NCBI GenBank assembly: GCA_003993805.1
Contig: RSEF01000001.1
Span: 184,813,335 to 184,877,334, forward strand
Direction: 5' to 3'
From: Himantopus leucocephalus
Taxonomy: Eukaryota; Chordata; Aves; Charadriiformes; Recurvirostridae
DNA length: 64,000 bases
Below, one piece after another: positions 11,881 to 43,379 of the stretch (within the stretch, counting starts at the first letter, position 1; every line of letters starts with the position of its first letter). Both the position numbers and the translations under genes were made by a program. The notes under the pieces were generated by a model. The model made no database searches. It had not been told where the DNA came from and saw only the letters and a program-made list of their open reading frames with translations.

Positions 11881-12592
11881 TTCCTTTTCTGTTCTGAACA
11901 AATCTAGTTGCCCAACCGTTTGTAATCCTGGTAGCTGCTATAGCATTGCAGTCCTGCAATGTAAGGAGGACTTTTGCTTTTAACTTTCTGAAAGTGTAGG
12001 TTTAGTATGTCTAGCACCCACATTTACACATCATGGGACATAAATGCACTTGTAATTTCTCTTCCCGGTTCCAATCGGTAAATTTCTCAGAGGTTGTTAT
12101 CAGGAACAAAAATAGATCAGGAGAAGCCACCAAACTGAATCCAGGAAGCCAGAAGATTTAAAGAGGATAAATATGAATTGAAGAAGGGGAGAATAGCACA
12201 GAATAGGACAAAGTAATGTGGTAATAAAACTTCATGTTTAAATGAAAGTGGCTGGAGTGACAGGTTTTATGTGATAATCTCTGGTAGCAAAACACATTTC
12301 GTCCTGCAAGCCGAGACCACAGAATAGCAGCAGCAGCAACAGGTGTCGTTTCCCTGCTGTACTATGGCTGAGGTTGCAGCATTTACCCAGCTGAGATGGG
12401 GGCAGAGATGGGTGTAAGTGTGTAAGGAGGATGAAGGTGAGAAGCAGCAGGACCGGAGGGGGCAAAGGCAGTTGCTGGCTGCTGAGACAAGGGGTGTGAT
12501 GGAAGGGCCTGTGGTAGGAGGAAAAGCTCCTCCTGCCCGGTGGGACCTCTGTTGATTGAGTGCACTGCATGGAATGTGTTTGACTGAAACCC

Positions 12593-12598
12593 TTTATT
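12593..12598 (-). terminator. Polyadenylation signal of the ADH6-like gene
   Basis: AATAAA on the minus strand, 200 bases past the stop codon at 12798. It is the first canonical hexamer downstream, giving a 3' UTR of about 0.22 kb. Confidence 0.75.
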
Positions 12599-12797
12599 GA
12601 TAAAAGTATTTCTTGGAAGAGGTGTCCCTTCGGGTCTCAGTGGGGTGTGCGAGCTCTGTCAGCGGCACCAGCGTCAGCAAATTCCTCGTTCTCATCTCGT
12701 TGCACCCCACAAAGTGAGGTGCTGGGCGAGAAGGGCCTGCGCCAGGAGAGCATCTGCTGTGCTGGTCCCTCCGCTCAGCCTCCCCTGGCTGTGTCCT

Positions 12798-19126
<6,329 letters not shown>

Positions 19127-20775
19127 GCGGTCTTAGCAGAGTTGTGGCCGTCACTGCAGCAGGCTGGAGGGAAGCTGCCGCCCGTCTGGCCGAAGCCCTG
19201 TGTTGTGAAATGGCCCAGCTCCTGGGCAGCCACCGGCCGCAGCTGAAGGGAGGGAGTCCTGGCGTGGGATCGTTGCTGGAGAGCGGGGAGACGTGATTAA
19301 TCTGTGTCCAATGCCGGACGCTGAGGAGCACAGCGAGTGTGAGCGGAGGAGCTGGATCACGGCAGGGAGATGCCAATGGGTGGCAATCACACTCCACGGG
19401 GAACAGGCAGGAGTCCTCCGGGGAGGCTTTTATTGGTGGCTCTGCCTTCGGGCCGTGCCCTGCCCTCCCTGCCTGAAAGGCACAGACAGCTCAGCGAGAT
19501 TCCTCTCTGGTTGGTTCCGGCAGGTGTGGAGGGAGGAGATTCGTGGCAGTGCTTGGTCCTCCTCGGGGTCCCCTTGTTGCCAGGGGATAGCATTTGACCT
19601 GGCAGCGGTTCACTCCAAGGCATTTGCAAAAGGATTAAAGATTTTTAAAAATGGAAAAAAATGACAGTGAAATCATAGTGTGGTGGACAAACACACGTGC
19701 CCTTTTGGAGTGAAGCTGAACCGTCTGCGATGTTACAGCTATTTTCACCTGGGTAGTAAGGGGAGAATGTGCCAGGAAGGGTTTTTTTTCCAAGGACATG
19801 TTTGTTTCACTCGTGTGTAACTGGGTTTGCAGGGTTTCACTCCCCCAGGCTCTCCTGGTTCCCACACAGCTGTTTCTGCTGCGACATCAGGCAAGGTGAT
19901 TTATAGGAGATTGGATGAGTGGGATCTTGTTGGAGGACCAGGCTAAGATGAGCACTCCATGTGTGACCCTCTGATTTGGGAATTGTTTCTGCACTTGGGT
20001 AGGCGTGAGCCCTAGGTTTATGTGTTCAGGAGACTGCCTGGAGCGGTTTGTGTTGGCACTTGCAATGGCATGTCCCAGCCCTGTTTCACAGGTTGAGGGC
20101 CAAGCCAGCAGCAGCACTCAATGTTCGCCAGCCAAACCCCCAGGTCTCCAGTCCCCTGGGGCCATCTCCAGCTTCACCAATGCAGACTGGCAGCAGCACT
20201 ACTGTGCCCCAGCAGCTGGCTGAGCTCTTACCTGGGTCATGGTGGCCCTGTGGTGTGACAGCGGCTCCAGCTGCATGGAAGTGGTGCTGGGCAGCCTGTT
20301 CCCCAGCCCTGCTGATCAAGCCCAACCTCTAGGTGATGATGGCCAGGTGCTCCTGTCATGGAGCTGAGCACCTGGTACTAGAGTGGCCATGTGCTTGCAG
20401 ATTATTTTCATCTGTATTTCCGGTGTACAGGGACATTTAGCAGTTTTTCCCAGGAAACTTCTACTTTTTCATACTTTTCTTTGCCCACCTTTGGTATCTT
20501 TCATCAGACTGTGAGAGACGGTGATGTATAATTTCCCAGGAATAAGGATTTTTTTGAATGCAGGTTTTAAGGTTTTTAATATTCAGCCTGGTCTGCCTGC
20601 TGCATTAAAAAAGAAAATAATCTATCATATCTTGTGGTAAGATTCATGTATCTCGGCAAGAGAAAAATTTGAGTTGTCCTGAGCAGCCAAATATGTGACA
20701 GCCCTTGAAGAAAACATTGTCCCATCATCTCCCAGTTACCTCTGCAGCACAGTGCTTTTTTATAACTTGGATCCA

Positions 20776-21045
20776 TGCTCTCCGTCTGATAACCTTGAAG
20801 CAATAGAGGGGATTATGCTGCGTGGGAATAAACATTTGTCTGTGATGCACTGTCAAGGAGAGTGATCTTACAAGCATGTAAAACCAGAACTGCATAGCAT
20901 GTGTCTCTGCCACTGGAGCACACAGTGCTGGAGCTACACAACTGTCTTGTGCTGTTGCCTGGGGGATGTGCTGGGTGGGATGTGGTGGCAGAGCAGAAAG
21001 ACGGTAGTCCTCAGCTGCACGTGAAGTCAAGTGGTGTTCAATAAA
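20776..21045 (-). pseudogene. Relic of a duplicated ADH exon 2 and adjoining intron 1
   Basis: This stretch aligns by eye along its length with 17246-17520, which is the 5' end of exon 2 plus adjacent intron 1 of the ADH6-like gene. The acceptor AG and the codons for Val-Ile-Arg remain (GTTATCAGACGGAGAGC against GTTATCAGATGCAGAGC), as do long intron blocks such as ctggagctacacaactgtc. Homology stops about 17 bases into the exon and I see no other exons beside it. It lies in the spacer between the two ADH genes. It is best read as debris of a third tandem ADH copy or of a partial duplication. Confidence 0.8.
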
Positions 21046-21184
21046 CACTGGCATAGTTTAAGTTCTGAGGAAACACCATTATGCTTTGTCAAAGAGTTTG
21101 TCTCTTGGGCAATTACTGGATTTTTCGTAGTGTCACTGTGTTCTAATGGACAGATTGTTCTCTGATGGGGAGTGTAGACCCTGT

Positions 21185-21690
21185 TTGTTCACAGGAAAGC
21201 TCCTAAGAAGGACAGGGAACTGCTGGAGAGGGTACAGCAAAGGGCTATGAAGATGATTAGGGGACTGGAGCATCTTTCTTATGAGGAAAGGACTTGGGTC
21301 TTTTTAGTCTGGAGAAGAGAAGACTGATGGGGGGGTGTGTGTGTCTTATCAACGCTTATAAATACTTAAAGTGAGGGTGCCAGGAGGATCAGAACAGTCT
21401 TTTTTAGTGGTGCCCAGTGACAGGATAAGAGGTAATGGGCACAAACCTGAACAGAGGAAGTTCCGTCTAAACATGAGGAAGAACTTCTTTACTTTGAAGG
21501 TGGCAGAGCACTGGCACAGGCTGCTCAGAGAGGTGCTGGAGTCTCCGACTCTGGAGACATTCAAAACCCACCTGGACGCCATCCTGTGCAACCTGCTGTA
21601 GGTGAACCTGCTCTGGCAGGGGCGTTGGACTAGATGATCTCCAGAGGTCCCTTCCAACCCCTATAATTCTGTGATTCTCTGATTCTGTAA
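21185..21690 (+). mobile_element. CR1 LINE, 5'-truncated
   Basis: Covers the RT end (ctgctggagagggtacagcaaaggg...), the 3' UTR (aggaagaacttctttactttgaaggtggc...) and the 3' end (ccttccaacccctataattctgtgattctctgattctg). It is intergenic, between the two ADH genes and next to the ADH relic. Confidence 0.95.
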
Positions 21691-21699
21691 ATGGAGGCT

Positions 21700-23795
21700 C
21701 AGACAGAGCCTCTGCATATGGACCTGAATCCACATGGAGTACCTCAGAGTCAGAGAGCCATTGGGAAGTTCTGTCAGAAATGTGCTGTTCAGAGCTGCAC
21801 AGTCACACAAACAAATTAATCTTCAGCTGAGTGTGGATGGGGATCTGCATGGAGAAATACTCTAGGACAGTATGAACTATTTGTCATTCCCCATTCAGAA
21901 GCCGCTTCCTCCCTCCATGTGAAGACTGAACTAGATTGCTGCCTTATAAAATGTCTCTGAGAAAATGATTTCATGGGTTTATTGTTTTGGACCTCAGCAA
22001 CTGTCCTAATAAAGGTACTAACAGCTTATTGGTTACTATGCTTGGTAGATTACAACAGAAGCAGGCTTTTCATGATCCTGAAGAGGACAGAAGCGAGAAC
22101 TTTCGTTGTACTTTATTCCCTAGCTCTACTTTTTTTTCTTCTTCTACTATGAAGACTGCTGTAATATTCTCTAGCCTTCATACAATAGGGAATGCCCTGG
22201 AAAAAACCCATGTATTTGGCATATGGATACTTTACATCTCCGTACTCCTTTCTGTCCTCACAAGCTAAATTCAAACAGGCTTTCTTTGGCTTCTGTTTAA
22301 GTTATGAGTTAAATGTACCTTAGGTGGTACAGTAAAATAGCTTGGCCTCCACAAAAACCATTTTCTTGGAATACTCTGAGAATTGAGATATTATTACACT
22401 CTTGTTTCTGCTGAATCCATGTTACTACCGATGAGATCATTTAAGTAGAATTAAACACCCTCTCCTTCTATTTTGAGTAGTGATCCAGTTCACACTGTTT
22501 GCTCCCACACAACCTGCCTCGAAAGAGATCAGAACTCTTCAAGTGAACTGCACCTGAAAAGAATTATTTTATGGTCCAGAAAAAATCTTCAGCCCCGACT
22601 GCACAGGTACAGAAACAGATGACTGAAGCTTGGGTCTTAATTGCAGTGTAAACTGAGTTTATTATACACACACGTGTTTAAGGATCTTCTTCTGTTAAAG
22701 TCTAATCTCTTCGTAAACTTAGCCTCAAATCATTAACCTAGCTGAGCCGCTCAAGGACTCTTTCTGCTGACACAAACAAGTCACCATTAGCCCACAGTCC
22801 CCTTACTTCACAGGTTCTTCTACCCAGCTACCATGCACATGAGTGCCTGCAAGGTCTGATTAGTACTTTCAAAAGATAAGTCAACGTTGACCATGTTTCC
22901 CAAGACAGAAATAGCCTCTGTTCCTGTTTCAACATTACAAATGCAGAAAGCAGTAAATGTTTTATGTTTGATTTCTTGCAAACTGTTACCAGTCACTTGT
23001 TTCTTCCCATTTACTCTGTATTCACACTTAAAGGTTAGGAAACCTCCCCTTTATTTAATCGAAACAAACAACAATATTTGATGCACGTTCATATTTCTTC
23101 ACATTGTTTCCCAAGCATCAGATGCACTTGTATAAACTGGCCAAAGATCTAAAACCATACTGATAAAACAACTAAAACATCACCAAGAAAGCGGTACAAA
23201 GTTAAAAAAACAAACAAACCACAACACAGAACACCACCACAGCAGTTTTATGTAAAATGCTTGGAAGTGTTAATTTGGTAAAACATCCTGTGGTGAGACA
23301 TTTTCCGGTACCTAAGTTTATGATTTACTCAAATATCATTTACTGAAATTACTAATTCAGACACTGGGTCACCATAAATTTTAATCTCTGCAGTCATTTC
23401 CTTGCCTGTCAGGTAATGGAATAAGGAGTAATTTCGTTGCCTATCAGGTAATGGCATGCTACAATCATTCAGGATGGATACATAGTTCTGACCTAGAGTT
23501 TTACTGTGCTGAGCTGCATGCACACATCTGTTAAGACTGCAGTATTATGAAGGCCCAAAGAAACAGTTTCCTTAATTTGTCTTTTATTAAAGGATTGCAT
23601 ATTAAAAACCATTTTAAAAAAAAATCCATTTCATAACACCTGTGACAGCATCAATCTATAATTCATAAATGGCTATTGAAAGAAAATTGCAGCACAATAC
23701 AGAGGATTTAAAGCAAGAATCAGGAGGAAAAGGTAGGAGGAAAAAGATTACTTCATTTATAAATGCTGTGCCTGAAGTCTGGGGTTTGAGCTTGA
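21700..23795. other. Spacer between the ADH genes
   Basis: AT-rich. No coding exon recognised and no clear repeat apart from homopolymer runs. Confidence 0.45.
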
Positions 23796-23799
23796 TCTT

Positions 23800-23827
23800 T
23801 TTATTCAAGGGTGGTAGTGGTTTTATT
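23800..23827 (-). terminator. ADH1C: Tandem polyadenylation signals of the class I ADH gene
   Basis: Two AATAAA hexamers on the minus strand (23827-23822 and 23805-23800), 75 and 97 bases past the stop codon. They imply a short 3' UTR. Another AATAAA at 23588-23583 could give a longer form. Confidence 0.65.
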
Positions 23828-23901
23828 TCATATCAGTTGTATTGGAGGTTAATGAAATTTGTACTGGTGCTGAGCCATCTGCTGCTTAACAATTGGGAAT
23901 C

Positions 23902-35753
<11,852 letters not shown>

Positions 35754-35905
35754 GTTGACTGGCGTGTCTGTTTCAAGTCGGCACCACTGATTTCTTGGGC
35801 CAAGAATTCAGGCAGCTGCAAAGCAGTCGGGTTGCTGATACAAGTCCTGTCCGATACACTGGAAGGCAGTCTTGTGAAGCGCTCCTGCAAGTGCACTGCT
35901 CTGAA

Positions 35906-35911
35906 CTTATA
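35906..35911 (-). promoter_or_regulatory. ADH1C: TATA-like box of the class I ADH gene
   Basis: GGCTATAAGTTC on the minus strand, TATAAG at 35911-35906, about 155 bases upstream of the ATG. Mammalian class I ADH promoters are TATA-driven. If used, the 5' UTR would be about 120-130 bases. No other TATA-like sequence lies nearer the ATG. Confidence 0.55.
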
Positions 35912-35959
35912 GCCAAGCCTCCCAGCTCAGAGTCCCACCCCTTAATCAGCCAAAGTGCT

Positions 35960-37205
35960 AGAACAAAAATAAACAATCCATCTGCTGAAACCTCACTCTT
36001 TACAGTGCTTCTGTCTTCCTGATTCATTCGTCATGCTCTTCCCCACCCTTTTTGCATCCCATCTATGGTTGCCCTCAACGTCACGGGAAGAAAGCAAAAG
36101 CCCTGGCTGGAAGCTGTCCCCTTTATCCACCACCTGGGAGGCTGCCTCCAAACCCATTGCTCTCAGTGTCACTGTAGGTGCAAAGAGAAAAGAGGAGAGT
36201 GGCTCTTGAACCCACAGCAGCAAGGATGCAGTAAGAACATGAAGGCTTTGCTGAATTACTTTGGTGACACTCAGAAGAAGCAAGCTGATATACTAAAACA
36301 TGCTATTGTGCAAGCTGCTTGAGAAACAAACACTGGCTGCAGCTGTACCTGCTCCTGATGCCTTAGTTTTACAGTCCAGCTACTCATTAATCCCTTGGAA
36401 TGGCTTTCAGTGAACAGTGACCAAGGACAATGTGCCAATCATGCTGATGGGAAAACAAATATCAGTAAGTCAGCAAGAAGTGCTGCAAGAAGATGCACCT
36501 TTCTTACCACGTGCACCACCCTGCTCGAATTGCGAGTGATTGCCTGACCCGTCGGTTGCATCAACACCCACAAGCACAGGCCCCGTCACTGGTCACACAC
36601 CCACATACTTACCCTCTCCTGGCACAATGTCCTGGTGCGAGTGAGCGGGTGGAAGTCAGCACTGCATGCCTTTGCTGTAGATTTCAAGTCTCACCTATTT
36701 TCAAATTATGCCCAGCATTCTGAAATCAAGATTTTTTCCCCTCAGAAACAAGCCAAAAAGAGATAAAATACTGCATATAACCTGACTAGTAATTACTAAG
36801 TACAGCACTCTATCAGGTTTACCTGTACGACTAATTAATTTAAGAAGGGGTATAGGAAGAGGAAGCAGGGAAAAACATGCTAATATGTTATGTATGTAAC
36901 CTCAGGCAGGTACTTCAGGGACAGTGGGGCGTTCTAGTGGCCTCAGAGACCCAACTGCAGCCTGATGGGGATGTGAGCCGTTTGGCCATGGCTAGAAGAA
37001 CAGAGGTCAAGAGCCCCTGCTAAACAATTTCAGACACCCACAGAGCAAAGGGGAGAGCCTGGCTTGAGGCTTCCTATGGAAAAAGGCTAACAGAATCCAC
37101 AGGTGGTGACCTGTCTCCCATCTGGGGAATGGCAGACCTCAGGGCATTCATCCATACAGTCTGCTCTGCTCTTTTGAAACTAAGTTCCTCTCCCCATCCC
37201 CCCAA
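35960..37205. other. Upstream region of the class I ADH gene
   Basis: No exon recognised. This would hold proximal enhancers of the ADH gene. I see no transcription-factor site I would name with confidence. Confidence 0.35.
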
Positions 37206-37212
37206 GACTTTT

Positions 37213-38224
37213 CATAGAATCACAAAATCATTTAGGTTGGAAAAGACCTTGAAGATCATCCAGTCCAACTGTAAACCTAACACTGCCAAGGCCATCACTG
37301 AACCCATGTCCCTAAGCACCACATCTACACATCTTTTAAATACCCCCAAGATGGTGACTCAGCCACTTCCCTGGGCAGCCTGTTCCAATGCTTGACGACC
37401 CTTTTGGTGAAAAAAATTTTCCTCATATCCAATCTAAACCTACATTGGTGCAACCTGAGGCCATTTCCTGTCATGCTGTCGCTTGTGACTGGGGAGAAGA
37501 GACCGACCCCCACCTCTCTACAACCTCCTTTCAGGTAGCTGTAGGAAGCAATAAGGTCTCCCCTCAGCCTCCTTTTCTCCAGGTTAAACAACCCCAGTTG
37601 CCTCAACCACTCCTCGTAAGACTTGTGCTCTAGACCCTTCACCAGCTTCATTGCCCTTTTCTGAACACACTCCAGTACCACAACGTCCCTCCTGTAGTGA
37701 GGGGCCCAAAACTGAACACAGAATTCGTGGTGCGGCCTCAGCAGTGCCAAGTGCAGGGGACGACCACTTCCCTAGTCCTGCTGGCCACGCTATTTCTGAT
37801 ACAAGCCAGGATGCTACTGGCCTTCTTGGTCACCTGAGCACACTGCCGACTGATATTCAGCTGCTGTCGACCAACACCTCCCAGGTCCTTTTCCACTGGG
37901 CACCTTTCCCGCCACTCTTCCACAGACCTGTTAGCGCCGCATGGTGTTGTTGTGACCCAAGTGCAGGAACCGGCACTTGGCCTTGCTGAACCTCCTACAG
38001 TTGGCCTCAGCCCATCGATCCAGCCTCTCCAGATCCCTCTGTAGAGCCATCCGACCTCAAGTAGATCATCCCTCCTGCCCAACTTGGTGCTGTCTGCAAA
38101 CTTACTGAGGGTGTACTCGATCCCATTGTCCAGGTTGTTGATACAGATATTAAACAGAACCGGCCCCAGTACTGGGCCCTCAGGAAAACCGCTTGGCACC
38201 GGCCCCCAACTGGATTTAACTCCA
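37213..38224 (-). mobile_element. CR1 LINE, about 1 kb, cut by an assembly gap
   Basis: Begins at the antisense 3' terminus (tcatagaatcacaaaatcatttaggttgg) and extends leftward in the element through the RT (frames at 37750-37325 and 38199-37738 carry [26 protein letters not shown] and GPVLGPVLFNICINNLDNGIEYTLSKFADSTKL). The catalytic box reads FADST, not FADDT, and frames are broken, so it is inactive. It ends at the N run. Confidence 0.95.
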
Positions 38225-38234
38225 NNNNNNNNNN
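38225..38234. other. Assembly gap (10 N)
   Basis: Ten Ns between CR1 fragments of opposite orientation. A 10-N run is usually a placeholder of arbitrary length, so true distance and linkage across it are uncertain. Confidence 0.95.
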
Positions 38235-38345
38235 ATCAGAGGTCTGGAGCACCTCTCCTATGAAGACAGGCTGAGAGTGTTGGGGCTGTTCAGCCTGGAG
38301 AGGAGAAGGCTCTGGGGAGACCTGATTGCGGGAGACCAGCTTGTG
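38235..38345 (+). mobile_element. CR1 LINE fragment abutting the gap
   Basis: CR1 RT C-terminal coding (ggtctggagcacctctccta...ctgttcagcctggagaggagaagg) on the plus strand, opposite to the element left of the gap. It ends near 38345. Confidence 0.93.
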
Positions 38346-38349
38346 GTGT

Positions 38350-41300
38350 AAAACAAATATAAGATAAATTTTTTCCTCAAAAACTCTAAGAATATGCTAT
38401 TTATTCTTAAGAATTGTTTACTGGCAGTTTATTTCTGCATGGGTAAAGACATATATTGAACATCGTTTTGCCATGGATGGATTTCCCATTTGAATGATTC
38501 TTTTAGGTGCCGTTGCTGTTTGCAAGGATGAAATTTCACAAGAAAAAAAACCTTTATAACCTTTCATGACCTACTCGTCCAGCCCTAGATGCACTTTCAG
38601 TCTCAGAAATTACCAATACAAATAACCTAAAATTTAAACAAGACCAAGAAACTTGCTGTTTCAACTCTTAGATGTTATGGTTAATCCCCAATTATGTGAG
38701 GGAAAAATCCTCACCTTTGAGAAAGAATCTCATTTTTTTTACGCGTAACCATGACTACTCAGCAATCTGATGCAGGCACAAACAGATCAAACACTTTTCT
38801 GCCACTAGGAAGCAGAGATGAAGCTGAAAAAATTAAATGATAATTTAATGACCTATCCTCCAACAGATAGTGTGTTGAGTGCCCATGATGAAAGATATGT
38901 TTTGGGGTTTGTTTTTTGGGTTTTTTTTTACCCCCTAACAAGCTTTATTCAGTAAAGACCTTGGCAGTTCTTTTTTCTAATTAGTGCAGCATTTTCCATG
39001 TATTTTTCAAAATAATATGAAATTATTAGTTTTGGCTGAAAACTAATAAAACTTTAGGAAAATGTCAGTAACTGCAACAAATCTGACCAAATTACATACT
39101 CAGTGTGGCTGAATTAACTTGATTGTTTCTACTGTCATTCCAGTTTTGTGAAGTACCTTATCAACAAATTACATTTTATTACACAAAATCAAAAGAATGA
39201 ACTGATGTATATATTTTTTTTATGTCCAGCAGCAAATTCTCTGCAAGATAAGGGAAAAGGCAATAATAATTTCAGTGCTTGAAATTTTCTTTCCCTTGTC
39301 ATATCTTTTGTTGTTAAGCTGTGTGAACTCAATTGAAATTCTAATTTCCATGGACTGTTTCACTCAGAATACTGTCCTTACACTGTGCTTAAAATTATTC
39401 TTTTACTTTGCAAAGAAATTTTTTATTAAAAGAACTAAATCGGCTGCTATTTTTCTGTGCCTACTGGTTTTTAATTAAGTAATGTTGCCATTTTGTTTTC
39501 TAGCTTAAGTAATCAGATGGACAAGCATAAAGAGGCATATTCTGTCTTCCAACATGTCACAGAGTGACTGTGGAGCTGAGCTACAAGTATTACTGCAACA
39601 GTGAAGTCACTGTAGCTCCCAACACATTGCCTTTATGACAGGAAAGAACTGGCTCAAAAATGTTAGTCTTGCTTGTAGGATCTTGTCAAGCAGGAATATA
39701 TATGATGATCCCTTGTACTGCTATTTGTTGAACATGCTTGTGGTGCAATTCATCTTAATACAGCAGAGCAGAAAAGCGTTTTTTGCTTTTAAAACCCACC
39801 CGATAAATAACATGATCGGGTCATAAGATTTTGGTTGTCACCCCACTCAAGAAAATTTGTTTGGCCCAGTAAGGGGAGTTTGCCACAAGTATGATAGGAA
39901 AGAAGATCAGGTGGGACCTGGCTGTCTTTAGACACAGAACAGCAGTGCTAATAACTTTTGTATCAGGTTCTTTTCCATCTGCTCTCCACTCACATACATT
40001 GTCTGCGTTAACTTGGAAAAAGTCACTGCAGAACTGACTGCCATGCATAATAAGAGCTACAGCAGATAACAGCTCCTGGAACCTAGAATTCTTGCTGCCA
40101 ACTTGTCACATTATGCAGAACAACTTCTGTGTCACAGGACCCTCAAAAAAAGATCCTCATAAGAATTCTTCCTGAGGATGGCAACTATTGCTCCAAGGCT
40201 TCTGTGTTCTGGGTAAAATAAAAACAGAGGGAAGCACATAAGCAACTAACATTTGTGCATATGATTATTAGGTTCTGTTCATAAAGATAGAGTTTATACA
40301 TTGAGTTTTTATTGGTGCATCCCAAGACCTTGTTAAAAAACCTAGCTCGAAGTCATCTATAATTTTTCCTTAACCTCAAGAAAACAGTTTATTTTTTCAC
40401 AGGATAGATCTTTTTCTGAGGAAATTATGTCATGATTAGATTGAAACAACAATAAAAAATTATGAGAAAAGACAACAGAACTCAGCTTAATTATTTTACT
40501 GCATGTAATATGTGAAGTAAATTATATGTCATGGATAGGTTACATAATTTGGTACGTAGAAAAAACACAATTATTGCATTTTAGTATTGATTCAGTTTTA
40601 AAGTGGGTATAATATTTGTACGAGTAAGAAATTATAAAAAAGGCTATAATTATGCATTATTCTGGGGTCTTTTAATTCTAATTTTTAGCAGTTGTGAGCA
40701 ACTGAGTTGTTCTGACATAAGTGGGGGAAAGTGATATGGAAATTATTTCTTTAACAGAGGAGATGCAAGCTTTCTGTTTTGTAATCCAGATTCATACGGG
40801 TAGAAATACAGGGTTGGTAACAATCATGTACTTGATCTTACAAAAATACTGTGACGATAGCTTGCGTTCTTCATGAGGAGTTCAACTAAGAAATCTTTGG
40901 AAAATGAAAAAACATGCGAAATTTTTACTGCACCATAACTGATATGGTTAGGTTCTGTTAGCATGAGACACAGGGTTGTGATTCTCAGGGTTGTCCCGAG
41001 TAGGGACCCCAGCGAACTGTTATCTCTCTTGCTTCTGGCCCATATTTAAGCATCATTACTGATAAAATCAAGGCAGAGAAGGAGGAGGAGGAAGAGCAAG
41101 GAAAAATATTTTGTTTATTGGAGTCTTGCTCTAACATGGACTGAAGTGTGAACTGGACATGTGGTCATATGTGGAACGCAGTGTAGTCTCTTGAGACACG
41201 TGGTATAAAAGTAGCCTTTCAAAAAACTTCTGGCAGCTAGAGATTTCTGCTTTGCAACCTGAAATTTCCGTTAGGGCAGAGACAGGCTTGATTATGATAT

Positions 41301-42870
41301 ATCAGGATGTTCAGGTTTACAGATATGTTTCATTTAAGAATTTCTAGTCACCTCTGGTTAAAAAGGGATTTTTCACCTGAAATTAATGGTATTTATTTAA
41401 TGCAGATCTTGACAAAACATACATCAGATTTAAGATTTTTCTTTGCTGAAAATAAAACAAGAAAGCATTTAGTTGACTGAACATTCAACAGCAGCCCAGG
41501 CAAAATGTGGTCCCAAAAAAATACCTACACAATGTGAAATCTACATTATAATGGGTGTTAATATCCATATTTTTTCAGCATCTTCACTACCTACAGTTGT
41601 ATTTTAATGCTGCAAATTTTCTCAAGAAATCCATGTTAGATTTGGAGCTTTTAGCAAACTAAAACTAAAAAGAACCAGAAGCAGTTCTGAGGAATCAGTA
41701 TGTAAGAACTATATAAATATTTGAAAAGAATACGTTGCTTAAATATTCCAGCCACATTCCCTGACAACCCTCCTAGCCTACACATCCGGGTTTCCTTTCT
41801 GTTTAAAACAAACCTCAATATTACTAGTTATTCTCCATTTTACAGACACTCATGAAGATTTTTCATTGTTGCTATTAGAGATTCCCCAGATATGGCTAGA
41901 ATGGGACTACACTGATCATTCCTACCAGGAATTATTCAGTGAAGTTTTTGGTAAGTGTGGATTGACTTGAATAAATTTTCTATAAAAACTAATATTGCCT
42001 TTTCTTTTCATTAATTGTTTGTTTGCATATGGGTGCATATCTATATGTATATATCTCACCACAACATACCTGTGTGTATATATATGTGAATTGTACTTAT
42101 GATGTTAAAATGTGCAGTTTTACACAAAATACATCAAAAAATTTGAATATATTTCTGTTGGTATATGTGATAGTAAATAGTGGATAAATTCACTAATATC
42201 TGAATGAAAAAAAAAATATTTTTGTCTTATCTTCTGCAACAACTGTTTTGAATCGGTGAAGTAATATATATTGAAATACTCATCTCAAGGAAAGCCTTGT
42301 CAATGCTGCAGCAGGTACTTTTCGTTGCCTTTGAAAAACAGGCAATAAATTTTTTTGGTTCCATTTCTGTGACCTATAAGGAAAGTCACTGTTCTGTTGG
42401 CTGCTGATAAAATCCTGATTAAAATCAGATTTTGAGATACAGAACGAGGATATCTAAACAAATTATTATGCTGGGCTGAAAGCAGGCTTGATTTGTGCAA
42501 CAGTTTTCTTATAACACATACTTCTAACCCAGCCAAATCATAGAAGTACTGTCTCACTAGAAATCAGAATGGTAGTAGAAGAGGGTACTAGTTGCTGGGG
42601 ACATGATATTAGTTAAACTTTTTTTATATTCTTTTAGCTACCTGCAGACTTACTTATGGAATGTGCCTATCATAGCAGAAAGAAGAAAAATAAACGAATG
42701 AAACTGTTACCTGTTAGGACAATAGACCTTTTAAAAACCAAGGAATCTTCTGGTAATCTGACTATCAGGGGGACACAAGTTGTTTCCCCTGAAATTGTAA
42801 CCTTATTTGTTGTCATAGTGAAGGCTCATCGTAGTTATAATCCCTGATGCTTTTTGTAAGGCTTTATCTA
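38350..42870. other. Gene-free AT-rich stretch
   Basis: Open frames are short and without splice context or recognisable motifs. No repeat family recognised. Confidence 0.4.
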
Positions 42871-42877
42871 GAATTAG

Positions 42878-43036
42878 AGCAGGTGGTGGATGGAGGAAGA
42901 TATTCAGAACTCAACTGGAGAAGGTCATGAGTTACCTGATCAAGCTTCAAATCAGTTTCTAACTTTGAAGCTGGCCTACTATGAGAGGCCTGATGCCCCT
43001 TGCAACCCAAATTATCATATGATTCTATGTTACATT
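42878..43036 (+). mobile_element. Diverged CR1 3' end
   Basis: Matches the CR1 3' region loosely (attcagaactcaactggagaaggtcatgag...cttgcaacccaaattatcat, then gattctatg). Divergence is greater than in the other CR1 copies here, so it is an older insertion. Confidence 0.75.
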
Positions 43037-43379
43037 GCAATTACATTATACTACATTAACTTACATTGTCCTTTTAAAAATGGTACAAAACAAGATTGCA
43101 GTCAGAATACTCTCCTTCTCATCAATTTTTATGCTAGACAAATGCTAGTTCAGGATCTAGCGTTCACTTACCTACTATACCTTTAGGACAGATTGTTCTA
43201 CATAACAGAATCAAGCACTATGTTAAGATACTGCAAGTCATTTGCAACTGAAAAATGTATATATGTTTGCATCAAAGCTAATCTTTTTTAATGTATGTTG
43301 CAATAATTAACTTTTCTATGGAGGCATCAATACATTGTTGTAAGGCATTGTATGGGTTTGGTTTTTTTTTTTTTTTTTT

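Noticed and set aside
20229..20244. ATG-Thr-Gln followed by a perfect GTAAGA donor on the minus strand with an ideal Kozak context, a possible first exon for the ADH6-like gene.
   Set aside because: The 19126-19109 exon encodes Met-Ala-Thr-Ser-Gly-Lys with the family's exact six-codon length and phase, and lies nearer to exon 2. The 20.2-kb site lacks any match to the ADH N-terminus.
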